A stretch of DNA of 6,947 nt from Planctomicrobium sp. (lineage in GTDB: Bacteria > Planctomycetota > Planctomycetia > Planctomycetales > Planctomycetaceae). The stretch spans positions 1 to 6,947 of the forward strand of contig JAJDEL010000196.1 of the NCBI GenBank assembly GCA_029259835.1. Direction: 5' to 3'. Of the stretch, positions 1 through 4,976 are shown one piece after another; the stretch's first letter is position 1, and every line of letters begins with the position of its first letter. The notes beneath the pieces were generated by a model. That model was not told the DNA's origin and did no database searches. It saw only the letters and a list, made by a program, of their open reading frames with translations. Made by a program: the position numbers and the translations under genes.

Positions 1-2
1 CA

Positions 3-1064
3 ATAGAAGTCGGTGCGCGTCTCGTGACCATGATGAATCCTAGCCGAGGAAAAACACTCGCAGATCGAATTACGGCACTGCGCAAGGAGTTTTCCAAGGA
101 GCGTGGACTGTGGATTCCGCCGATCCGCGTCCGTAGTCAGATTCAAATGGATGCGAACCGCTATCGAATCTCAATCGCAGGTCGCGTTGTCGCCACGGGA
201 GAACTACAAACGGAAAAAGTCCTCGCGATATTACCAGACAAACCAACGATCAAACTCCCGGGTGAAAACACCGTCGAACCAGCTTTTCAACTCCCAGCGA
301 AATGGATCGATCCTTCACTGAGTCAACAAGCCGAGACACACCGTTTCACGGTCGTTGATCCGGCGAGTGTCCTGATCACTCATTTGGGAGAAGTGTTAAA
401 AATTCATGGTCACGAACTATTGACCCGTGAAATCCTTAAGGAACTACTAGACCGCGTGAGAGATTTCGCGCCGACAATTGTTGATGAATTACGGTCAGAG
501 TCCGTTCGCATGGCAGTGCTGCATCAGGTTTTGCAACAGCTTGCGGAAGATGCTGTGCCACTTTCTGATCTAGTTTTGGTCCTCGAATCAGTTTCCAATT
601 TCAGTAGTCAATTCAAAACAGCAGACGAACTGACCGACGCCGTTCGCACCGATCTCGGACGACTCATCTGTGAGAAGTACTGTTCAACGGCAGGCGAACT
701 GCGAGTCATTGCTTTCGAGCCACGACTAGAAGCCCGGCTGAGAGAACAGGTCCGCGACCAACAACTTGCGCTCGGACCAGAGTCATTGAATGCGATGGTA
801 GAAATTATTCAGGCAGCCTGGAAGAACGCACAGCGCGCCGACAAACCGTTGGCTCTACTTGTCGACCGAACTTTGCGGCGAACTTTGCGGCGGCTGTTCC
901 GCCGCTCCGCACCACAACTGGGGGTCATTGCATATCAGGAAGTCCCGGGTGAAATCGGGATCGAACCAGTGGAAATCATCGGATTCGAACAAATCTTCCT
1001 CGACTCCATACAAGCGGATCTTTCAGGAAACAGTGGCGGTGTGACGATCCCGCAAGCAGCGTAA
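3..1064 (+). CDS. flhA: Flagellar biosynthesis protein FlhA, C-terminal part (5' end outside window)
   Basis: The reading frame is already open at base 3 (IEVGARLV...), so the true start and the N-terminal membrane domain lie off the left edge; 353 residues and the stop are visible. These match the cytoplasmic domain of FlhA, the export gate of the flagellar type III secretion system, which docks chaperone-substrate complexes and sets the order of export. Family landmarks seen are the linker with IPPIRVR near visible residues 38-44, the segment VEPAFQLPAKWID near 91-103, the conserved FTVVD block near 115-119 followed by THLGEVLK, LLDRVRD near 148-154, and the C-terminal stretch with PQLGVIAYQEVP. 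The length agrees with a complete FlhA cytoplasmic domain. The next gene starts 46 bases downstream with no terminator between, suggesting co-transcription. Family assignment is firm; the membrane half cannot be checked here. Confidence 0.95.
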   Translation: MEVGARLVTMMNPSRGKTLADRITALRKEFSKERGLWIPPIRVRSQIQMDANRYRISIAGRVVATGELQTEKVLAILPDKPTIKLPGENTVEPAFQLPAKWIDPSLSQQAETHRFTVVDPASVLITHLGEVLKIHGHELLTREILKELLDRVRDFAPTIVDELRSESVRMAVLHQVLQQLAEDAVPLSDLVLVLESVSNFSSQFKTADELTDAVRTDLGRLICEKYCSTAGELRVIAFEPRLEARLREQVRDQQLALGPESLNAMVEIIQAAWKNAQRADKPLALLVDRTLRRTLRRLFRRSAPQLGVIAYQEVPGEIGIEPVEIIGFEQIFLDSIQADLSGNSGGVTIPQAA

Positions 1065-1110
1065 TTGCCGTAGATAATTCAATTCAAAGAGAGGATGAGC
1101 GGGGAGAACA

Positions 1111-1320
1111 ATGAGAACAGGGAATCAGACTAAGTCACCAATGGGGTTGGCGTTGGGGTTATTGACAGCATGTGCAATGACGTTGATCGGCATCTGTTCA
1201 CGAAACGAACCCGAGACAGTTCTCTTCCGCGCGATTATCGGAGGAATTGTTGTCGCCGTGGTTGCGAGAAGCGTCATCAACATCGTCTCGTCAATTTTAA
1301 TCGAGGATGACAGTTTTTAG
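1111..1320 (+). CDS. Small two-helix membrane protein, function unknown, in the flagellar cluster
   Basis: A 69-residue protein I do not recognise by family. The start is supported by a purine-rich ribosome site (GGGGAG at 1101-1106, about four bases before ATG). It shows a short basic N-terminus (R2, K8), a first hydrophobic helix at about residues 12-28, a short polar loop with charges (RNEPE, 31-35), a second longer hydrophobic helix at about 38-64 containing the glycine pair AIIGGIVV, and an acidic tail (EDDSF). Two helices with a tight loop predict a hairpin in the inner membrane. It lies between flhA and the flagellar sigma factor gene, where many other bacteria carry flhF and flhG. Possible roles, by inference from position only, are an accessory of the export gate or of flagellar placement. 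The two clear membrane segments and good ribosome site make a real gene likely. Confidence 0.75.
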   Translation: MRTGNQTKSPMGLALGLLTACAMTLIGICSRNEPETVLFRAIIGGIVVAVVARSVINIVSSILIEDDSF

Positions 1321-1366
1321 AAGATGAAAGCAAAATTTGAAATTATGAACACGACCGATTTAGCAT

Positions 1367-1394
1367 CACACTTCATCGTGTGAGCCGCTGCGGC
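1367..1394 (+). other. Two adjacent short hairpins upstream of the sigma factor gene
   Basis: CACAC (1367-1371) can pair with GTGTG (1378-1382) across a six-base loop. Directly after it GCCG (1384-1387) can pair with CGGC (1391-1394) across three bases. No run of T follows, so an intrinsic terminator is unlikely. They lie in the 149-base gap between the small membrane protein gene and the sigma factor gene, the largest gap before 2174, and could affect RNA processing or read-through there. Both stems are short enough to be chance. Confidence 0.3.
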
Positions 1395-1469
1395 CTCCAT
1401 GTCACTTCAACGTCCAATGGGGACCAACAACCAAACTAGACAGAATCGTAAGCACGGGGGGAGCGACGC

Positions 1470-2174
1470 ATGGATGCGGGACTCAGAACATATCGAAACA
1501 TCGCCGAAAAAGAGGCGCGAGAGGAATTGATTGTCTCGCACCTGTTCTTCGTCAAACACGTTTTGGGGAAGTTGCTCATTGAGTTGCCGGCAAAAGTAGA
1601 TGTGGAGAATCTGGAAGCCGCAGGCATTCTCGGCTTGGTGGAATCAGCTCATCGATTTGATCCTGATCGCGGAGCCAACTTCAAAACTTTTGCATATCGT
1701 CGAATTCGGGGAGCGATTCTTGATGAACTGCGAAGGAACTGTCCGCTGCCTCAGCAAGTTCTTCAAAACTGGTCACTGATCAGAAAAGAAATTCAATCAC
1801 ACGAAGGACCCATCTCTCCGCAACAGATCGCACAACGCACTGAATTGAGTGTTGATGATGTCGAAAAATGTCTGGTAGCGATTCGGATGACGACACCGGA
1901 AGCATGGAGTGAAGACCTCGCTCCGATTGATTTAGCGCAAGACGAGAGAGCAGACTCAGCCATCGAAGAAGAACAAACTCAGCAACTCACAAAAGCGATC
2001 GAAAAATTACCGGAACAGATGCGTGCAGTCGTCACGTTGTATTACATCGACGATCTCACCTTAAAACAAATCGGCGAAGTGATCGGACTCTCGGAATCGC
2101 GGGTCTCACGAATTCTAACTCAGGCAGAACTTCAACTCAAAAAACTCGTTCAACAAAGTCACCCCGCCACTTAG
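1470..2174 (+). CDS. fliA: RNA polymerase sigma factor of the FliA/WhiG (sigma-28) family
   Basis: A 234-residue sigma-70 family factor of group 3, the usual size for FliA. It would direct RNA polymerase to late flagellar promoters. Region 2 spans about residues 18-90 and includes FDPDRGANFKTFAYRRIRGA (63-82), the core-binding and -10-recognition segment, ending in ILDELRR. Region 3 is at about 112-140 (PISPQQIAQRTELSVDDVEKCL). Region 4 is at about 172-226 with the helix-turn-helix LTLKQIGEVIGLSESRVSRI for the -35 element. Region 1.1 is absent, as in FliA. The start is set by a strong ribosome site (GGGGGGAG at 1457-1464, five bases before ATG). Its place after flhA supports FliA rather than a sporulation or stress factor. 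No anti-sigma factor FlgM gene is adjacent. The stop codon is the first part of a repeat that continues downstream. Confidence 0.93.
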   Translation: MDAGLRTYRNIAEKEAREELIVSHLFFVKHVLGKLLIELPAKVDVENLEAAGILGLVESAHRFDPDRGANFKTFAYRRIRGAILDELRRNCPLPQQVLQNWSLIRKEIQSHEGPISPQQIAQRTELSVDDVEKCLVAIRMTTPEAWSEDLAPIDLAQDERADSAIEEEQTQQLTKAIEKLPEQMRAVVTLYYIDDLTLKQIGEVIGLSESRVSRILTQAELQLKKLVQQSHPAT

Positions 2175-2222
2175 GGACTGTCCCAAAGAATATTTTCGAC
2201 ATCAACCGTTTGGGCGCTAACC
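2171..2222 (+). repeat. Dispersed intergenic repeat, copy A
   Basis: This 52-base stretch aligns without gaps to 3297-3348 at 38 of 52 positions by my hand alignment. It shares the exact core CCGTTTGGGCGCTA (2206-2219 here, 3332-3345 there) and the left end TTAGG-ACTGTC. The left end contains GGGACTGTCCC (2174-2184), itself an inverted repeat. The copy begins at the stop codon of the sigma factor gene. Together with the hairpin downstream it makes an element of about 95 bases filling most of the gap to the next gene. It resembles REP- or MITE-type non-coding repeats; a mobilising enzyme is not visible here. Confidence 0.75.
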
Positions 2223-2266
2223 CAGGATCTGATTCCGGTTCACGCTCAGAACCGGGGCTAGCGCCC
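2212..2266 (+). repeat. Two-part stem-loop forming the right half of repeat copy A
   Basis: GGGCGCTA (2212-2219) is the exact reverse complement of TAGCGCCC (2259-2266), eight base pairs. Nested within, CCGGTT (2235-2240) pairs with AACCGG (2250-2255) across a nine-base loop. The two stems are separated by an unequal internal loop. There is no T-run after 2266, so this is better read as the structured part of an intergenic repeat than as a classical terminator, although it could slow or protect the transcript end after the sigma factor gene. Confidence 0.7.
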
Positions 2267-2294
2267 TGCAGCTGATACAGACGGACTCATTTAC

Positions 2295-2299
2295 AAGGA
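2295..2299 (+). promoter_or_regulatory. Ribosome binding site AAGGA that decides the start of the 71-residue protein
   Basis: AAGGA abuts an upstream in-frame ATG at 2300 with no spacing, too close to serve it. It stands nine bases before the next in-frame ATG at 2309, a normal distance. This favours 2309 as the start. Confidence 0.6.
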
Positions 2300-2308
2300 A
2301 TGCAGGCA

Positions 2309-2524
2309 ATGACAATTCAAAGAAAAACACCCATCGTGCCGGTGGGGGAGATTCAAATTGATCCGCGAAAACTTGTCATCAGTGACCGGAAGCAATCGCC
2401 TCCTCAGATATTGATCAACCGCGAGCAGGACAGGGTTCGGACCATCGAAATCCGCTGCCCATGCGGAGAGCACGTCATTCTGGACTGCGAATATGCAGCA
2501 GATGCCTCTCCTGCAAAACAGTAA
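2309..2524 (+). CDS. Small protein with a Cys/His cluster, function unknown
   Basis: A 71-residue soluble protein that I cannot assign to a named family. It has no signal peptide or membrane segment. The N-terminal half alternates hydrophobic and charged residues (PVGEIQIDPRKLVISDRK), suggesting beta strands. The C-terminal half contains IEIRCPCGEHVILDCEY, with C50, C52, H55 and C60 forming a C-x-C-x2-H-x4-C cluster that could bind one zinc ion or act as redox thiols. The upstream ATG at 2300 would add three residues (MQA), but the ribosome site favours 2309. It follows the sigma factor gene by 134 bases, mostly taken up by repeat copy A, and precedes the lipoprotein gene by 52 bases. The compact cysteine pattern and ribosome site argue for a real gene. 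Any flagellar role is inferred from position only. Confidence 0.68.
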   Translation: MTIQRKTPIVPVGEIQIDPRKLVISDRKQSPPQILINREQDRVRTIEIRCPCGEHVILDCEYAADASPAKQ

Positions 2525-2563
2525 ACACACACACCATCAACAGAATCAATCCAGCGGACAATC

Positions 2564-2572
2564 AGGAGGGGG
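2564..2572 (+). promoter_or_regulatory. Strong ribosome binding site AGGAGGGGG of the lipoprotein gene
   Basis: A near-perfect anti-16S complement stands four bases before the ATG at 2577. It selects this start over the in-frame ATG at 2493, which would overlap the preceding gene and place a polar Gln/His-rich leader ahead of the signal peptide. Confidence 0.8.
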
Positions 2573-2576
2573 AACA

Positions 2577-3317
2577 ATGCTCGAACAGATGAAGAATCGA
2601 ATTTCCGGTAGCATCATACTCTGGTTAATTCTCGTGACATCAGGTTGCCAAACGGCTTCACGACAACAAAAATTCGCCTGCGATTTTGTAATCGACCCTG
2701 ATATCTCAGAGGCATCAATCCAGAGTCCGACTCTTGAAAAAGCGAGTCAATCAGAACCGGCGTCGCTGATGCCGTTGTTCGTTTCCATTGAACTGGGAGA
2801 GTACGAAAACGTTCCAAATCCATGCCGACCATGCACCAAAGAACCGATCGCTCAAGTTGAGTGGAGGCCAAAACGGCGACCAGTCCCCGCCGGATCAGAA
2901 AAGAAAACTCATTCTGGCTCTCAACATATTGCCTCAGTTCGAACATCAACTGCACCAGCTCCGACTCCGGCTCCGCCGCCAGAAACTGTCGCAACGGAGG
3001 CAACAGCGCCAGACAACTGTTTGCCGATGCTCACGGAATGGAAAGACCAGATCGATTCGAAGTCGCTGGCATTTGAAAGTGAGATTGTTGACCTTCGGAA
3101 AACGCTCATCTTGAATCAAAAATTGATCTTCAAGATGGAGCAGTCGTTAACGCGAGCGAACGTTAAAATCGAATCCATGACGACAGATTTGACATACTAT
3201 CGAAAAGAAGTCGGACGACTGGAAACGTTGATGGAGCAACAGCATTCCGAAGACATTCTTGTTCTGGACGAACTCTCGAAGCAACTCGGAAACCTTTTAG
3301 GAACTGTCTCCAAATAG
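2577..3317 (+). CDS. Predicted lipoprotein with Pro/Ala-rich linker and C-terminal coiled coil
   Basis: A 246-residue protein of no recognised family. Starting at 2577, it begins with a lipoprotein-type signal peptide: basic residues K6 and R8, hydrophobic core SIILWLILV (12-20), and TSGC ending at Cys24, the probable lipidated residue. The -3 position is threonine rather than the usual leucine, so the lipobox is not perfect. The mature part has a disordered region, a CRPC pair (C83, C86), basic WRPKRRPVP (96-104), and a flexible Thr/Pro/Ala-rich linker (about 124-146). A long alpha-helical stretch of about 152-240 follows, with heptad-like spacing of Leu, Ile and Met, predicting a coiled coil that multimerises or reaches into the periplasm. 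It follows the 71-residue gene closely and could be a cell-envelope partner of the flagellar basal body; this is positional inference. The last codons (LGTVSK and stop) lie within repeat copy B, so its C-terminus seems to have been altered by that repeat. Confidence 0.8.
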   Translation: MLEQMKNRISGSIILWLILVTSGCQTASRQQKFACDFVIDPDISEASIQSPTLEKASQSEPASLMPLFVSIELGEYENVPNPCRPCTKEPIAQVEWRPKRRPVPAGSEKKTHSGSQHIASVRTSTAPAPTPAPPPETVATEATAPDNCLPMLTEWKDQIDSKSLAFESEIVDLRKTLILNQKLIFKMEQSLTRANVKIESMTTDLTYYRKEVGRLETLMEQQHSEDILVLDELSKQLGNLLGTVSK

Positions 3318-3348
3318 TTTCCAGACATGTGCCGTTTGGGCGCTAGCC
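3297..3348 (+). repeat. Dispersed intergenic repeat, copy B, overlapping the lipoprotein stop codon
   Basis: This is the second copy of the 52-base repeat at 2171-2222, sharing the core CCGTTTGGGCGCTA at 3332-3345. Here the repeat starts six codons before the stop codon of the lipoprotein gene (3315-3317) and encodes LGTVSK. The right-hand TAGCGCCC arm of copy A has no counterpart here, so copy B has lost or never had that hairpin. A possible right end is GGGATAGTTCC (3390-3400), which is inverted to the left end GGAACTGTCTC (3300-3310) with 9 of 11 positions matching. That would make an element of about 100 bases with imperfect terminal inverted repeats. Confidence 0.7.
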
Positions 3349-3482
3349 GCGCGGTGGAAATTGACCGGATCAATGCGGAAACTTGTTACGGGATAGTTCC
3401 ATCACAGTGCACACAACCGTACCTGTTTCGGGGGCGGACTGAACCTTCCTGGCAATCGGCATTGGCGAACATTTGACACGTC

Positions 3483-3495
3483 CACTAATATAGTG
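3483..3495 (+). promoter_or_regulatory. Short dyad CACTA-ATA-TAGTG upstream of the DUF1552 gene
   Basis: This perfect inverted repeat of five bases around an AT-only centre lies 88 bases before the ATG of the DUF1552 gene. It has the form of a binding site for a dimeric regulator, and it sits directly before a longer hairpin. No matching regulator is encoded in the window. Its short length means chance cannot be excluded. Confidence 0.3.
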
Positions 3496-3496
3496 C

Positions 3497-3530
3497 AGTC
3501 CTGAAAATTACATTTTGAGAGTTCAGGACT
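3497..3530 (+). other. Nine-base-pair inverted repeat in the leader of the DUF1552 gene
   Basis: AGTCCTGAA (3497-3505) pairs perfectly with TTCAGGACT (3522-3530) across a 16-base, mostly AT loop. A second small stem, GTTCC (3532-3536) with GGAAC (3546-3550), follows at once, and a run of five T at about 3564-3568 lies just before the ribosome site (GAGG, 3571-3574). The arrangement could be a leader-RNA structure or the left-over of a repeat. The 266-base gap 3318-3583 otherwise holds only repeat copy B and no gene that I can support. Confidence 0.45.
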
Positions 3531-3583
3531 AGTTCCCATTCACAAGGAACGGGACGAACAGTCATTTTTCGAGGTCGATAACA

Positions 3584-4858
3584 ATGAGACAACCGAACCG
3601 ACGAACGTTTCTCAAGGCTGCCGGTGTTTCAATTGCGTTGCCTCTGTTGGAATCGTTACCAGCAGTTGCTGCGAGGAAAAAGCACGCAGACGTCCCGAGC
3701 CGGATGGTTAGTGTCGGGAACGAATTCGGCATGTTTCCTGGAGCATTCTGGCCCAAGAGCAGCGGACGAGACTTTGAACTGACGCCACTGCTTTCTCCAC
3801 TCAAAGACCACCGCGATGACCTCACGCTCTTTTCGCATCTGGATCACGGATTGAAAGGTGGTCACTTCGCCGTTCATACGTTTTTGACTGGTGTCAAATC
3901 CTCTGAAGCAAAAGGGATGCCTGAAGGTGGGATCAGTATGGACCAACGAGCGGCCGAATTTGTTGGTTCCCGAACACGTTTTCCTTCGCTCACGATTGGC
4001 TCTGAAAACGGTTTGCATGGCGGCTGCCAAATGAGCTGGACGCGGACCGGAACACGCATCCCTCCGATTGCTGGTCCCAGAGAATTGTTCCGAGGGTTGT
4101 TCGTCGACAACAATGCAGAAGCGAGAAAGCAAGCTGTGGACCGCATTCAATTGCGGGAATCGATACTGGACGCAGTCGTCGGGGATGCTCGCTCGCTGAA
4201 AAAACGCGTCAGTAAGACTGATGGCGAGAAGTTGGAAGAGTACTTTGCTTCCGTTCGCGACGTAGAACTCAAGCTCGAACTCGACAGGCATTGGCAAAAA
4301 GTTCCGAAGCCAATAACGAAATACGACGAACCAGAAAATCAAGGTCTTACGCGAGACCTGCCAGCGATCTATGACCTCATTGCTTTAGCACTGCAAACCA
4401 ATTCAACACGCGTCGCAACTCTGGAAATCGGAGGCAGCTTTGCCGCCAGAGACTTAGGGATTAAAAAAGGGTATCACTCACTGTCGCACCACGGACACAT
4501 TCCAGAAAGCATCAAACTGCTCGTTCAAATTGAACAGTACCAGATGGAGCAGTTCTCGCTCTTCATTGAAAAACTGAAATCGATCAAAGAACCTGGCAGC
4601 GAGGGCAGCTTGCTCGACAGTACGATGGTGTTGTTGGGATCCGGCATGGGGAATGCAAACTCCCATACAAACAATGACCTCCCGATCATTTTGCTCGGTG
4701 GCGGCTTCAAGCATGGTGAGCATAAGCAATATCCGAAAGAAAGTCGTCAACGAATTCCACTGTGCAACTTGTATTTATCGATGCTGCAACGCTTCGGGGT
4801 CGAAACAGACAGCTTTAGCACCAGCACCGGCACGCTCAGCGGACTGGAGTTGTCCTAA
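3584..4858 (+). CDS. Tat-exported DUF1552 domain protein
   Basis: A 424-residue protein of the DUF1552 family (PF07586), typical in length. The start has a ribosome site (GAGG at 3571-3574, nine bases upstream). The N-terminus is a twin-arginine signal, RRTFLK at residues 6-11 followed by a moderately hydrophobic stretch ending near AVAA (27-30), so it should be exported folded to the periplasm. The DUF1552 body runs from about residue 40 to 415. Visible family features are GMFPGAFWP (49-57), HGGC (145-148), the histidine-rich YHSLSHHG (297-304), and GSGMGNANSHTNNDLP (352-367), a region that recalls DUF1501 and other alkaline-phosphatase-superfamily proteins and may carry metal ligands. The reaction is unknown. 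It is followed by a DUF1592-type cytochrome gene, its usual genomic partner in planctomycetes, 118 bases downstream, and the two probably act together. No frame damage is seen. Confidence 0.93.
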   Translation: MRQPNRRTFLKAAGVSIALPLLESLPAVAARKKHADVPSRMVSVGNEFGMFPGAFWPKSSGRDFELTPLLSPLKDHRDDLTLFSHLDHGLKGGHFAVHTFLTGVKSSEAKGMPEGGISMDQRAAEFVGSRTRFPSLTIGSENGLHGGCQMSWTRTGTRIPPIAGPRELFRGLFVDNNAEARKQAVDRIQLRESILDAVVGDARSLKKRVSKTDGEKLEEYFASVRDVELKLELDRHWQKVPKPITKYDEPENQGLTRDLPAIYDLIALALQTNSTRVATLEIGGSFAARDLGIKKGYHSLSHHGHIPESIKLLVQIEQYQMEQFSLFIEKLKSIKEPGSEGSLLDSTMVLLGSGMGNANSHTNNDLPIILLGGGFKHGEHKQYPKESRQRIPLCNLYLSMLQRFGVETDSFSTSTGTLSGLELS

Positions 4859-4887
4859 CATACTCTCCGCGACAAAGAGGATCACAT

Positions 4888-4937
4888 CGTAGGACAGGAT
4901 TTCATCCTGTACAGACAGGTTAAAAACCTGTCATACG
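4888..4937 (+). repeat. Twin hairpin element with interchangeable arms
   Basis: ACAGGAT (4894-4900) pairs with ATCCTGT (4904-4910) across three bases. GACAGGTT (4914-4921) pairs with AACCTGTC (4925-4932) across three bases. The pair is framed by CGTA (4888-4891) and TACG (4934-4937), which are complementary. The motif therefore runs ACAGG, CCTGT, ACAGG, CCTGT, and the inner two arms can also pair with each other. It lies in the 118-base gap between the DUF1552 and DUF1592 genes. The form is that of a REP-doublet intergenic repeat, which can fold in DNA or RNA. No T-run follows, so it is not a plain terminator. Confidence 0.75.
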
Positions 4938-4976
4938 CAAGTTCTCAATCAGACATTCTTACCCTCGTGAACTATA

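Noticed and set aside
867..890. Exact tandem 12-base repeat CGAACTTTGCGG in flhA
   Set aside because: It encodes RTLR twice, but hand comparison with other FlhA sequences from memory suggests the region has normal length, so it does not look like an insertion. Probably low-complexity arginine-rich coding.
1324..1383. 19-codon open frame beginning just after the small membrane protein gene
   Set aside because: No convincing ribosome site, no recognisable sequence, and its end overlaps a hairpin. Too short to support as a gene.
2212..2266. Intrinsic terminator after the sigma factor gene
   Set aside because: The stem is good but no T-run follows it. Its core is shared with a second site, so it is better explained as a dispersed repeat.
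2493..2576. Upstream ATG extending the lipoprotein by 28 residues
   Set aside because: It would overlap the preceding gene and put a polar Gln/His-rich leader before the signal peptide. The strong ribosome site at 2564-2572 serves ATG 2577.
2614..3003. 129-residue open frame on the minus strand inside the lipoprotein gene
   Set aside because: It is antisense to a gene with a strong ribosome site, signal peptide and coiled coil. Its product shows no coherent domain.
3473..3494. TTGACA followed by TAATAT or TATAGT upstream of the DUF1552 gene
   Set aside because: The spacers are about 7 and 10 bases, far too short for a housekeeping promoter, and nothing resembling a -10 box stands 16-18 bases downstream.
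3656..4342. 228-residue open frame on the minus strand inside the DUF1552 gene
   Set aside because: It is the complement of a well-recognised family, and its translation has no recognisable domain or start context.
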